A DNA stretch of 64,000 nucleotides from Duodenibacillus massiliensis (GTDB lineage: Bacteria; Pseudomonadota; Gammaproteobacteria; Burkholderiales; Burkholderiaceae_F), in contig NZ_LT635859.1 in NCBI RefSeq assembly GCF_900128485.1, positions 391,242-455,241 of the forward strand. The letters run 5' to 3'. A program made the translations under genes and the position numbers. Positions 8,103 through 17,112 of the stretch are shown here, in pieces. The notes beneath the pieces were generated by a model, which worked only from the letters and a program-made list of their open reading frames with translations, searched no databases and was not told the origin of the DNA. The stretch's first letter is position 1, and each line of letters opens with the position of its first letter.

Positions 8103-9725
8103 TTAAATCTTTGCTGTAATCGGAAAGCGCCAGTCGCGGCCGAAGGCAAGCGCTGAAACTTTGGGGCCCAGCGGGCTCTGGCGCCGTTTGTATTCATTTC
8201 TGTGAATCAATGTCACGATGCGGTGCACGAGACTCTCGGGTAACCCTGTTTCTCGGGCAATGGTCTTTTCATCCTCGCGCTTTTCCATGTAGCGCGCAAG
8301 AATGGCATCGAGTTCTGCGTAATCCGGAAGCGAATCCTGATCGGTCTGCCCTTCGCGGAGCTCAGCGCTCGGCGCACGCGTAATGATTGTTTCAGGGATG
8401 AGTTCAAAACCCGCTTCCCTGTTGATCTCTCGGGCCAGGGCCCAGACGCGGGTTTTAAAGACATCCTTAATGGGCGCAAAGGCCCCCGCCGTGTCGCCGT
8501 AAAGCGTGGAATACCCCACGGCCGTTTCGGACTTGTTTCCTGTTGTGAGCACCAGTTGCCCGAACTTGTTGGAATAGGCCATGAGCAAAACGCCGCGGAT
8601 TCTGGCCTGCAGGTTTTCTTCGGTCACATCGGACTTTCGATCCTTGAAGTCCGCGGAGAGCTCTGAGACAAAGGCAGCAAAAAGCGGTTCAATGGGCCGC
8701 ACGACGTAGTGGATGCCGAGGTTGGCGGCAAGCTTCTCTGCTTCCGTGACACTTAAATCCGCCGTAAACCGTGTGGGCATCATGACGGCATGAACGTGCT
8801 CTCTTCCGAGGGCCTTCACGGCAATTGCGGCCACCACGGCACTGTCGATGCCGCCTGAGAGCCCGAGCACCACGTCGGTAAACCCGCTCTTTCTCACATA
8901 GTCTCTGACCGCGAGTGTGAGCGCCTTATAAAGCTCTCCCTCCGGTTCTTCCGCCGAAACAGGGACCGCCTCATAGCTTTCGTCCGTCTCAAAAACCGCA
9001 AAGTCCTCATCAAATGCTTTCAGACGAAGACCGATGGTGCCGCGAGCATCCGACGCAAAACTTGCCCCGTCAAAAATGAGTTCGTCCTGGCCGCCGGTGC
9101 AATTCACATAAATAAGACCGAGCCCTGCGGCTGCGGCATGTCCTACGACAGTGCGCTCCCTCTGACGTGCCTTACCTGCTTCGTAGGGGCTTGCATTACA
9201 GGCAACAAGGATCTCGGCGCCCATGGCTTTGGCTTTTTGAGCGACGTCCGGGTACCAAAGGTCTTCACAGATGCAAAGACCGACTTGCACTCCCCCAACC
9301 GTTGCGATCGTTGTGTTGTTGCCTGGCGTAAAGATGCGGGTCTCGTCAAACACACCGTATTCGGGATGATGCTGCTTGCGGCAAAGGGCCTCGATGCGGC
9401 CTGCTTTGAGGACCGCAATACTGTTAAAGCGATGACCCTCTGCGACTTCCGGCACGCCGACCAGGACGGCCAGATCCGGGAAGTCTGCGAGTTTTTCCGC
9501 CAGCCGCTGAAGTTCCGCCCGGGCCTTCGCGCAGAAGTCGTCTCTTAAAAGCCAGTCCTCCGCGGGGTAGCCCACAAGGCTCATTTCGGGCGTCACAAGA
9601 AGCGAGCAACCCACATCGGCCGCCTTTCGGGCCGCCGACAAAATTTTCTCAGCGTTTCCCCTAAAGTCACCGACTTTTGGGTTCATCTGATAGAGCGCGC
9701 ACCTTATCGGTTCTTTGGTCTGCAT
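8103..9725 (-). CDS. nadE: Glutamine-dependent NAD+ synthetase
   Basis: A 540-residue two-domain enzyme that makes NAD+ from deamido-NAD+, ATP and glutamine. The N-terminal nitrilase-type glutaminase (about 5-260) shows the Glu47/Lys117/Cys153 triad (TPEM, RKQHH, CICEDLW). The C-terminal synthetase carries the ATP pyrophosphatase loop SGGIDS (290-295) and TTGNKSE. ATG at 9725 was chosen because it begins 8 residues before the first glutaminase strand; a GTG at 9773 would add 16 residues. It is followed closely by glnB, a suggestive pairing because PII control of this enzyme class has been described in Azospirillum. Confidence 0.93.
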   Translation of the reverse strand: MQTKEPIRCALYQMNPKVGDFRGNAEKILSAARKAADVGCSLLVTPEMSLVGYPAEDWLLRDDFCAKARAELQRLAEKLADFPDLAVLVGVPEVAEGHRFNSIAVLKAGRIEALCRKQHHPEYGVFDETRIFTPGNNTTIATVGGVQVGLCICEDLWYPDVAQKAKAMGAEILVACNASPYEAGKARQRERTVVGHAAAAGLGLIYVNCTGGQDELIFDGASFASDARGTIGLRLKAFDEDFAVFETDESYEAVPVSAEEPEGELYKALTLAVRDYVRKSGFTDVVLGLSGGIDSAVVAAIAVKALGREHVHAVMMPTRFTADLSVTEAEKLAANLGIHYVVRPIEPLFAAFVSELSADFKDRKSDVTEENLQARIRGVLLMAYSNKFGQLVLTTGNKSETAVGYSTLYGDTAGAFAPIKDVFKTRVWALAREINREAGFELIPETIITRAPSAELREGQTDQDSLPDYAELDAILARYMEKREDEKTIARETGLPESLVHRIVTLIHRNEYKRRQSPLGPKVSALAFGRDWRFPITAKI

Positions 9726-9781
9726 GGCGTTTTGTGAAAGAAGTCTCAAAGCAAACAACGGCACAGATGACACAATAGCGA

Positions 9782-9833
9782 AAAGCCCGCCACAAACAAA
9801 GAAAACGAGAATTCTCTGTTCGCCGCGGGCTTT
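9782..9833 (-). terminator. ppa terminator
   Basis: 9-bp arms AAAGCCCGC (9782-9790) and its complement (9825-9833), with a T-rich end on the minus strand. The loop contains a short palindrome GAGAATTCTC. Lies just past the ppa stop. Confidence 0.6.
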
Positions 9834-9855
9834 ACCGGGAGCTCAAAACCGAAAA

Positions 9856-10407
9856 TTAAGCGGTCTTGGGCTTCACGTCCATTTCTTCGTAGGCTTTGGC
9901 ACCGGCCATGATGAGTTCTTCGGCATCCTTGGCAGTCTTCCAACCCTTCACCTTCACCCACTTACCCGGTTCGAGATCCTTGTAGTGCTCGAAGAAGTGA
10001 CGGATCTGATCGAGTTCGTCTGCGGGAACGTCGTCAGCGGACTTCCAGGTGGAATAACGCATACAGACCTTGTTGACGGGCACTGCAAGGATCTTCCAGT
10101 CAATACCGCCTTCGTCTTCCATCACGAGAACGGCGATCGGACGACAGCGGATCACGGTGCCGGCGGTAAGCGCAAAAGGCGTCAGAACACACACGTCAAC
10201 CGGGTCACCGTCATCGGCAATCGTCTGCGGAATGTAGCCGTAGTTGCAGGGATAGCGCATTGCGGTACCGACGAAGCGGTCCACGAAAAGGGCGCCGGAC
10301 TCCTTGTCCACTTCATACTTGATGGGATCGGAATTCGCCGGAATTTCAACGATCACGTTAAAGTCATGCGGCACATCACGGCCGGCAGTCACTCGGGCAA
10401 GACCCAT
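9856..10407 (-). CDS. ppa: Inorganic pyrophosphatase (soluble, family I)
   Basis: A 183-residue family I pyrophosphatase hydrolysing PPi to two phosphates and pulling biosynthetic reactions forward. The signature DGDPVDV supplies metal-binding aspartates, and the conserved IEIPANSDPIKYEVDK opening and the EDEGGIDWK segment are present. Length matches the family (about 175-180) with a few extra C-terminal residues. ATG at 10407. Monocistronic, with a terminator on each side. Confidence 0.95.
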   Translation of the reverse strand: MGLARVTAGRDVPHDFNVIVEIPANSDPIKYEVDKESGALFVDRFVGTAMRYPCNYGYIPQTIADDGDPVDVCVLTPFALTAGTVIRCRPIAVLVMEDEGGIDWKILAVPVNKVCMRYSTWKSADDVPADELDQIRHFFEHYKDLEPGKWVKVKGWKTAKDAEELIMAGAKAYEEMDVKPKTA

Positions 10408-10529
10408 TTTTATGACACTCTGCTAAAAAATTCTGTGAAAGAAACGCATCCGGCCCGTCAAACAAGGCCCCATAAAAGATGATGCATTCCGAAAGGGGGC
10501 GTATTTTAGTGCAAAAGGCGCCGCAACGG

Positions 10530-10575
10530 AAAAAAGGAACCTGTAATTACAGGCAATTTTGCAAATTTCCGTTGC
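10530..10575 (-). terminator. hemC-hemD operon terminator region
   Basis: On the minus strand just past hemD, a short hairpin built on CTGTAATTACAG (10541-10552) is followed by a T-run. It is nested inside a larger repeat with arms at 10523-10532 and 10566-10575. Intrinsic termination is likely, possibly with alternative pairing. Confidence 0.5.
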
Positions 10576-10581
10576 ACCGCC

Positions 10582-11376
10582 TTACGCGTAAAGGTTTGCG
10601 CAGATGTGGCCTCTCACGCGCTCATCGTCCGTCCCGGTGATTTCGATGTGCTCGAACCCAGCTTCTTTTAAGCGCTCAGCACAGCGGGGATGAATCGTGA
10701 CCGCGGCGCCCTTTAAGAACCACTCGCGCGCGCCGGGCACAACCTTTACGGCATGAAGCATCGTTGCAACTGAGTCGGAACTCGTGAGGTACACAATGGG
10801 AGAGGGGCCGTTGACGGCCTTCTCCAGATCCCGGATCTGCCGGGGATTCAATTCAATCGGCACACGCACGTAGCAGGCGAGCTTTTCAACGTCTGCGCCC
10901 AAAGCAATCAGCTGGTCGCTTAACCACTCACGCCCGGTCTGCCCGCGCGCAATCAAAACGCGCATCGGAACGCCCGTCTTTTTAACGAGCGCAAAAAGTG
11001 CTTCGCTGCCGGAGTGCTCAGCGTCACCCTTGGGGAAGAGAACCTTGACGTCATCCCCCCAGGCTGCCTTAATGACTTTAGCCGTACCTTCACCGACTGT
11101 GGCAAGCGTAATGTGCTCGGGCCAGCGGCGCACCCAATGAGCGACCGCAGCGACTGCGGCAGGAGAGGCCATCACCACCATCTGGACGTCATCGAGATGC
11201 GCAAAGCGGTCCGAAACGATGTCCTGATCCTCGGGCAGCGTGATCGTGAAAGCGGGCCAGCGCCAGACTTTCTCAACGCCGTCGGATTCCAAAAGATCGG
11301 CCAGCCGGTCGTTTGCCGCGCCGGGGCGCGTCAGAATCACCGGCCGCTGCTTGTTTTCAACAGAACTCCCTGACAT
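10582..11376 (-). CDS. hemD: Uroporphyrinogen-III synthase
   Basis: A 264-residue HemD that closes and inverts ring D of hydroxymethylbilane to give uroporphyrinogen III for haem and sirohaem. The family is poorly conserved; here the evidence is the RPVILTRP opening, VMASPAAV, the LIARGQTGREWL hinge, YLTSSDSV and the closing IHPRCAERLKEAGF motif. It starts 36 bases after the hemC stop, the usual hemC-hemD order. No hemX/hemY follows, unlike in enterobacteria. Confidence 0.88.
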   Translation of the reverse strand: MSGSSVENKQRPVILTRPGAANDRLADLLESDGVEKVWRWPAFTITLPEDQDIVSDRFAHLDDVQMVVMASPAAVAAVAHWVRRWPEHITLATVGEGTAKVIKAAWGDDVKVLFPKGDAEHSGSEALFALVKKTGVPMRVLIARGQTGREWLSDQLIALGADVEKLACYVRVPIELNPRQIRDLEKAVNGPSPIVYLTSSDSVATMLHAVKVVPGAREWFLKGAAVTIHPRCAERLKEAGFEHIEITGTDDERVRGHICANLYA

Positions 11377-11412
11377 TCTTCTCTGTGTTTGGATTGTTAA
11401 CGAGCTTCTGAC

Positions 11413-12354
11413 TCAGGCGGCCGTTTCTCTGAGAACTTTCTCAAGAAGCGCACGCGCACCCTGCTTTTCGAGTAATGCCACAACTGTGGCGGCAAGGCCC
11501 TCGGGATCGGCAAAAGCGCCTCGGGCCTCGGTCCGGATGCATTCCCCGGTGCGGTGGTCGCCCACGTGCGCTCTGAGCCACAACTCGCCCTTATCAACAA
11601 TGCAGTAAGCCGCCAAAGGCACCTGGCAGGAGCCGCCCAGCGCGCGAGAGACAGCGCGCTCGGCCATCGTACAGGCACGGGTTTCGGTGTCGTTTAAAAA
11701 CTGAAGGGCTTCAAGGATTGCCTTGTTGTCAGCCCTCACTTCAATACCCAGGGCGCCCTGCCCCGGCGAAGGAAGACTCTCAGCCGGTTCAATGAAATGG
11801 CGGATACGATCCGATAAGCCCAGACGCTTTAAGCCGGCACCTGCCATCACGAGCGCATCAAAATCACCCCGATCGAGCTTCGAGAGGCGCGTACCGACGT
11901 TACCGCGGATCGAAGCCACGTTTAACTTCGGAAAGCGCGAACGGATCATGAGTTCACGGCGAAGGCTCGCGGTTCCGACCTTGGCGCCGTCCGGCAGGTC
12001 TTCAAGACGCTCGTACCTAGGGCTTACAAAGGCGTCACGCGGATCTTCGCGCGTACAGACTGCGGCAAGCACGAAGCCTTCGGGGAGCTCCATCGGCACG
12101 TCCTTTAAGGAATGCACGGCAAGGTCTGCTTCACCCGCAAGCATCGCGGCTTCGAGTTCCTTCACAAAAAGGCCCTTGCCGCCCACCTTGGAGAGGGTCT
12201 TGTCAAGGATCTGATCGCCGCGGGTGGTCATACCGAGAATATCCACCTGCGCCTTCGGATAGTGCTTTCTGAGCCTGTCCTGAATATGAAGTGCCTGCCA
12301 CATCGCCAGCGGACTTTCACGCGTGGCGATAACGCAATGCTGCAGATCAGCCAT
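11413..12354 (-). CDS. hemC: Hydroxymethylbilane synthase (porphobilinogen deaminase)
   Basis: A 313-residue HemC that polymerises four porphobilinogens. Cys243 in GGSCQVPLAAY anchors the dipyrromethane cofactor; Asp85 in HSLKDVP is the catalytic acid, and the arginines of TASLRRE and IRGNV bind the cofactor. The start was set at the ATG at 12354, which has AAAGGAG nine bases upstream; the frame is open further 5' without homology. First gene of hemC-hemD, divergent from argH. Confidence 0.95.
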   Translation of the reverse strand: MADLQHCVIATRESPLAMWQALHIQDRLRKHYPKAQVDILGMTTRGDQILDKTLSKVGGKGLFVKELEAAMLAGEADLAVHSLKDVPMELPEGFVLAAVCTREDPRDAFVSPRYERLEDLPDGAKVGTASLRRELMIRSRFPKLNVASIRGNVGTRLSKLDRGDFDALVMAGAGLKRLGLSDRIRHFIEPAESLPSPGQGALGIEVRADNKAILEALQFLNDTETRACTMAERAVSRALGGSCQVPLAAYCIVDKGELWLRAHVGDHRTGECIRTEARGAFADPEGLAATVVALLEKQGARALLEKVLRETAA

Positions 12355-12665
12355 GAACCTTTTCTCCTTTGCTCTTTCTTTTTGCGCCGGACCTTTCTGT
12401 ACTCCGGACGCAGACAATTTAGGAATTGTATCAAGCCGTCATTGCGCAAACCTTACTGCCCGCGGCCCTGCGGAAAAGCACCCGCAGAATCTTCCCGTGA
12501 TACGGTCAGAAGCACAAAATTCCACAGCTGATCAGGCAATTACACCTAGTTTTGATCGGGTGCTTTTTGCTAGAATGCGCGTTTTTCCACGGATTTTGAC
12601 CGGATTACCCCGGCCGCACAATCCCTTACCGCGGCAATTAGCCGCACACTGCCGGACTCTCCGCT
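12355..12665. other. Divergent hemC / argH promoter region
   Basis: A 311-base spacer. For argH an extended -10 box TGCTAGAAT is visible at 12568-12576. No gene of its own was recognised. Confidence 0.45.
12546..12576 (+). promoter_or_regulatory. Predicted argH promoter (extended -10)
   Basis: TGC-TAGAAT at 12568-12576 is a good extended -10 element. The -35 at 17-bp spacing is poor (AGTTTT), as is usual for extended -10 promoters. Transcription would start near 12583, about 80 bases before argH. Confidence 0.45.
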
Positions 12666-14105
12666 ATGACTCAAGAGCACAACAACTCCGCCGATCCCCT
12701 GCACGCCAAGAAAGAAGCTTGGTCAGGCCGCTTCTCTGAACCCGTTTCCGAGTTCGTGCTCCGATACACGCAGTCGGTGAGTTTCGATAAGCGCATGGCG
12801 ATGGCCGACATTCAGGGGTCGCTCGCGCACGCGGCAATGCTCGCAAAGTGCGGCGTCATCAGCGAACAGGATCTTGCCGACATCCGCCGCGGCATGGCCA
12901 CGATCACCGATGAAATCAAGACCGGCAAGTTTCTCTGGCAGCTTGAGCTCGAAGACGTGCACCTCAACATTGAAGCGCGCCTTACGGCCCTGATCGGTGA
13001 CGCCGGCAAACGCCTTCACACGGGCCGCAGCCGCAACGACCAGGTGGCTACCGACATTCGTCTCTATCTGAGGGGCGAAATCGATGAGATCATTCGGCTG
13101 CTCGATCACCTTCAGGAAGTACTCGTTGCGCAGGCCCACAAGGAATACAACACGATCATGCCGGGCTTTACGCACATGCAGGTGGCGCAGCCCGTCACGT
13201 TCGGGCACCACATGCTTGCCTACGTCGAAATGTTTGAACGCGACCGCGAGCGTATGTCTGACCTCCGTCACCGTGTGAACCGCTCGCCCTTAGGCGCCGC
13301 GGCTTTAGCCGGCACCACCTACCCCATTGACCGCGAGTACAGTGCAAAGCTCCTCGGGTTTGAAGCTGTTGCGCAGAATTCGCTGGACGCCGTAAGCGAC
13401 CGCGACTTCGGCATTGAATTTACTTCGGCCGCGAGCCTCATCATGGTGCACATCTCGCGCCTGTCCGAAGAGCTCGTCTACTGGATCAGCCAGCCCTTCT
13501 CCTTTGTGAAGCTCCCCGACCGCTTTACGACGGGGTCTTCGATCATGCCGCAGAAGAAAAATCCGGACGTCCCCGAAACCGCACGCGGCAAGTGCGCGCG
13601 TGTGGTGGGCGACCTCATCTCCATGGCCATGCTCATGAAGGGGCTGCCTCTTGCCTACAACAAGGATCTGCAGGAAGACAAGGAACCGGTCTTTGACGCA
13701 ATTGACACCGTCAAAGACACGCTGCGCGCCTTCATCGAAATGATGGCGGGCGTTGTCCCCAACCGCGAACAGATGCGTAAGGCTGCTGCGGCCGGTTACC
13801 CCACCGCCACAGACCTTGCCGACTACCTCACCCGCCGCGGCGTACCGTTCCGTACCGCGCACGACATCGTGGGGCGCGTCGTGCGTCACGCCTCCGAAGC
13901 GGGCTGCGACATTGCGGAACTCTCGCTTGACGATCTCAGAAGCTACAGCGACGTGATCACCGATGACGTCTATAAGGTTCTCACGCTTGAAGGGTCTGTT
14001 GCCGCACGCAACCACGTGGGCGGCACGGCCCCCAACCAGGTCTTAAAGCAGGTGGAGCGCTGGGAAGCGATCTTTAAGGACCGCCACGCCAAAGACGAAG
14101 CGTAA
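12666..14105 (+). CDS. argH: Argininosuccinate lyase
   Basis: A 479-residue member of the fumarase/aspartase superfamily that splits argininosuccinate into arginine and fumarate, the last step of arginine synthesis. The signature [11 protein letters not shown] holds the catalytic serine loop; [13 protein letters not shown] and [16 protein letters not shown] are the other two active-site blocks. Length is close to the usual 460. It stands alone between its own promoter and a strong terminator; argC is 44 kb away in the same window. Confidence 0.96.
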   Translation: MTQEHNNSADPLHAKKEAWSGRFSEPVSEFVLRYTQSVSFDKRMAMADIQGSLAHAAMLAKCGVISEQDLADIRRGMATITDEIKTGKFLWQLELEDVHLNIEARLTALIGDAGKRLHTGRSRNDQVATDIRLYLRGEIDEIIRLLDHLQEVLVAQAHKEYNTIMPGFTHMQVAQPVTFGHHMLAYVEMFERDRERMSDLRHRVNRSPLGAAALAGTTYPIDREYSAKLLGFEAVAQNSLDAVSDRDFGIEFTSAASLIMVHISRLSEELVYWISQPFSFVKLPDRFTTGSSIMPQKKNPDVPETARGKCARVVGDLISMAMLMKGLPLAYNKDLQEDKEPVFDAIDTVKDTLRAFIEMMAGVVPNREQMRKAAAAGYPTATDLADYLTRRGVPFRTAHDIVGRVVRHASEAGCDIAELSLDDLRSYSDVITDDVYKVLTLEGSVAARNHVGGTAPNQVLKQVERWEAIFKDRHAKDEA

Positions 14106-14128
14106 GAAACGTTTCGGCTGAAAACGCG

Positions 14129-14156
14129 AAAGCCCGGTTTTGACGCCGGGCTTTTT
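14129..14156 (+). terminator. argH terminator
   Basis: 9-bp stem AAAGCCCGG with its complement and an 8-base loop ending in five Ts. Confidence 0.88.
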
Positions 14157-14235
14157 CATGGCTCCAACCTCTAGCGTCCGCCCTTTAAAATACCCCGTTA
14201 ATTCGAACTCTGACTGCCGCCTGCGGCCGATACCG

Positions 14236-16209
14236 ATGCCCCGCCCCTTCAATGCGCCGACGCTCTTTTCCTTTTTCATAAAACCTGTCGTCTTTTTCCT
14301 CGGTTTTCTTCTGATCCTGACAGGGATCCGCTGCTTTTTTTTCACGGAATTCGGTTCAGGCACCCTGACGTGGGATGATTTTTCGCCTGCCTTCTGGATG
14401 GGACTGAGAATTGACGCACGATGGCTTTCCATGCTGATGCTTCCGGCCTGGGTACTGTGGCTTTTCAGTGCACGCTTTAAAGCCTGCCGTACGGCATCCG
14501 TTCTTTTGGGGCTCTTGGGCGGCGGTGTAATGCTCCTTTTGGGATTCGTCAACGTTGAGTTTTTCCGCTTTTACGGCACCCCCATCTCCACCGTCATCTT
14601 CGGACTTTTTCAGGACGACACCAACGCCATTATTGCTACCCTGGTTTCCGATTGGCCCATCCTGCAGTACAGCCTCTTCTTTTTAATCTGCACGCTGCTG
14701 CCGCTTGTCTTGGCGTGGTACCCCGGCGTCCGGTACACCCCCGGCGGATGGATCCGCTTTTTTTCCGCAGCTGCTTTACTTTCCGTAATTCTTGGGGTGA
14801 TGCTCAGAGGAAGTCTCAGTACCTTTCCGCTTCGCTATGAAAATCTCGCTGTCTCAACGCACCCTTTCATCAATCAATGTGTTCCCAACGGTGCCATCGG
14901 GCTATATGAAGCATGGAAAGGGCAAAAGGCACTGTCGTTTAATGACGGCCCGGAAGGAGGCCTGAAAAAACTGGGCTTCCCCGACATCAATGCCGTCAAT
15001 AAGGTACTCGGCACCCCTGAGTCCCGGTCGGTTTCTCCTGCTCCGGCGGTCAAGCCCCACGTTGTGCTCGCTGTAATGGAATCCATGGGCCGAGACGAAT
15101 TTGAAGCGCATGTCCCCGGAAAAAACAACTTGCTCGGAAGGCTGAGCGGTGAACTCGATGACGCCTGGGTTTTCCGAAACGGACTCACAATCGGCAGCGG
15201 AACATTTCCGGCACTGGAAGGCATCTTGTTTGATACGCCCTATACACCGCTTTCGCAGAGCCGTTACGGACACAAACCTTTCCCGTTTGCCAAAGTCATG
15301 GCCTTTAAAAATGCCGGTTACAAAGTCGTTTTCCTGAGTGCGGGCTTTGCCAACTGGCGCGGCCTTAATGAAACACTGCCGCTGCACGGCTTTGACAAGG
15401 TGTTCGGCGCCTCCGACATCATGGCGGCGTTTCCTGAAGCCCAAACCGGTACTTGGGGTGTCGGTGACGAATGGATGTTTAAGTACGCCCGGAAACTGCT
15501 CGCTCAGTCAGACGCAGTAAAACAACCTTTACTTTTGGTTTTATTGTCCACGACCAATCACCCGCCGCACAAAGTACCGGACGGGCGTGCGTCACTGCCC
15601 GTGGATCCGGATCTGCTCCCTGCGGTTATTGTCCGGGACAAAACCAAAGACGAGTTTGTTCAGGAACTCAGAACCTATCAATATGCAACCGACTGGCTGG
15701 GCTGGTTTATCGGTGATACCCGCAAATCAGGGCTTCTTTCAAAAACGATCATTGCTGCAACGGGCGACCATAATGCCCGCTTTACCTATCCTGCAGCCGG
15801 GGCGTGGCATCATCACCTCGGGGTCCCTGTGCTTTTTTGGGTTCCCGAAGCGGTCAGAACCCCCTTAGGAGATGTTGACCAAAACCGCTGGGTCACACAA
15901 CGGGACATCTTTCCGACTTTGATCGGATTATCACTCGGGCAAACTCCGGCCGCTGAAGACGGCCAGAACCTCGCCCGGCCGACAAGAAAATTCACCTACG
16001 GCTTTTTCGGTATCGGCAAATACGGCTTTTCCATCGGACCAGCCGGCATTGCCACCGTTGAAGAAGCAGGAAAAACAAATTGCTTCCGGTTCAGCAGCGA
16101 CGTACTCAAACCCGCCGTGTGCACAGATACACTCCGGGCGCAGGCAAGATTCAGTGCTGCTCAGCGCGCCAAAGTGGATTGGAATATCCGGTCGGCCCTG
16201 CTGAAATAA
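14236..16209 (+). CDS. LtaS-like membrane phospho-group transferase (alkaline phosphatase superfamily)
   Basis: A 657-residue inner-membrane protein. Five hydrophobic segments (about 16-38, 62-80, 88-108, 141-163, 175-193) precede an extracytoplasmic sulfatase/LTA-synthase fold. Likely metal and catalytic residues are Glu282 (VMESMG), Thr323 in GSGTFPALEG as nucleophile, and the Asp-His pair of ATGDHNAR near 507. Relatives move phosphoglycerol or phosphoethanolamine from phospholipids to glycans or lipids; the substrate here is unknown. The start at 14236 places the first membrane segment near the N-terminus; earlier in-frame ATGs at 14158 or 14140 overlap or abut the argH terminator. Confidence 0.75.
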   Translation: MPRPFNAPTLFSFFIKPVVFFLGFLLILTGIRCFFFTEFGSGTLTWDDFSPAFWMGLRIDARWLSMLMLPAWVLWLFSARFKACRTASVLLGLLGGGVMLLLGFVNVEFFRFYGTPISTVIFGLFQDDTNAIIATLVSDWPILQYSLFFLICTLLPLVLAWYPGVRYTPGGWIRFFSAAALLSVILGVMLRGSLSTFPLRYENLAVSTHPFINQCVPNGAIGLYEAWKGQKALSFNDGPEGGLKKLGFPDINAVNKVLGTPESRSVSPAPAVKPHVVLAVMESMGRDEFEAHVPGKNNLLGRLSGELDDAWVFRNGLTIGSGTFPALEGILFDTPYTPLSQSRYGHKPFPFAKVMAFKNAGYKVVFLSAGFANWRGLNETLPLHGFDKVFGASDIMAAFPEAQTGTWGVGDEWMFKYARKLLAQSDAVKQPLLLVLLSTTNHPPHKVPDGRASLPVDPDLLPAVIVRDKTKDEFVQELRTYQYATDWLGWFIGDTRKSGLLSKTIIAATGDHNARFTYPAAGAWHHHLGVPVLFWVPEAVRTPLGDVDQNRWVTQRDIFPTLIGLSLGQTPAAEDGQNLARPTRKFTYGFFGIGKYGFSIGPAGIATVEEAGKTNCFRFSSDVLKPAVCTDTLRAQARFSAAQRAKVDWNIRSALLK

Positions 16210-16227
16210 AAAGGAATCTTTCAGAAC

Positions 16228-16255
16228 GAGCTCTGTTGTCTCAACACCAGAGCTC
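16228..16255. terminator. Shared hairpin between convergent genes
   Basis: 8-bp perfect arms (GAGCTCTG and CAGAGCTC) with a 12-base loop between the LtaS-like gene and uppP. Without a long T-run it is a weak intrinsic signal in either direction. Confidence 0.5.
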
Positions 16256-16272
16256 TTCCTGCCAGTCTGTAC

Positions 16273-17103
16273 TCAGAAATCGGCAAGTCCTGCAGCACAC
16301 AGCGCAAGAACCACGATACCGAAGACAATACGGTACCAGCCGAACACGCGGAAGTCGTTCGTACTCACAAAGCGCAGCAGCCACCGCACCACAAGGATGG
16401 CGGAGAAAAAGCTCACCACAAAGCCTATGGCAACGGACGGCAGCACATCAACAGAGAGCACCTCACGGCTTTTATAGAGGTCGTAGACCGTTGCGCCGAA
16501 AATCGTCGGGATCGCAAGAAAAAACGAGAATTCCGTTGCAGCCTTGCGCGAGAGACCCAATACAAGTCCCCCGATAATCGTTGCGCCCGAGCGGCTGGTG
16601 CCGGGAATAAGGGCAAAACACTGCATCAGCCCCACGCCCACCGCGTCCTTCCAGGTCATGTCGTCCATGGAAGCCACGCGCGGCGCCTTGCCGCTTTTTT
16701 CATGAGCACGTTCAATCCAGAGAATCAGAATGCCGCCTACGATAAGGGCCGCTGCTACCGCCGCAGGATTAAAGAGGTAGGCTTTAATCGTTGAGGAAAG
16801 GAGTACCCCGAGGAAAGCCGCCGGAATAAAGGCGATCACGGTGTTCACGGCGAGCCGCTGTTCTTTCCCGGGCACAAAGAGGTTTCTTAAAATCGCGAAA
16901 ATCCTCTCCCGGTAGTGCCAGCACACGGCAACAATGGCGCCCGCCTGAATTGCAATGTAAAAGGTGTCCGCGGAGGACCCCGTGTGAAACCCGATGAGGT
17001 CACCCGCGATGATGAGGTGCCCGGTGGAACTCACCGGCAGAAACTCCGTGAGCCCCTCGACAACTCCTAAAAAAGCCGCCTGAAGCGCTTCAATCCACTG
17101 CAT
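16273..17103 (-). CDS. uppP: Undecaprenyl-diphosphatase
   Basis: A 276-residue polytopic BacA/UppP that dephosphorylates undecaprenyl diphosphate and so recycles the lipid carrier for peptidoglycan, O-antigen and capsule. The two conserved catalytic blocks are [15 protein letters not shown] (about 16-30) and [10 protein letters not shown] (about 165-174). The usual cluster of transmembrane helices fills the rest. It starts 9 bases after the CNNM/CorC-type gene, so the two form an operon. Confidence 0.95.
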   Translation of the reverse strand: MQWIEALQAAFLGVVEGLTEFLPVSSTGHLIIAGDLIGFHTGSSADTFYIAIQAGAIVAVCWHYRERIFAILRNLFVPGKEQRLAVNTVIAFIPAAFLGVLLSSTIKAYLFNPAAVAAALIVGGILILWIERAHEKSGKAPRVASMDDMTWKDAVGVGLMQCFALIPGTSRSGATIIGGLVLGLSRKAATEFSFFLAIPTIFGATVYDLYKSREVLSVDVLPSVAIGFVVSFFSAILVVRWLLRFVSTNDFRVFGWYRIVFGIVVLALCAAGLADF

Positions 17104-17112
17104 TCTCTATCC

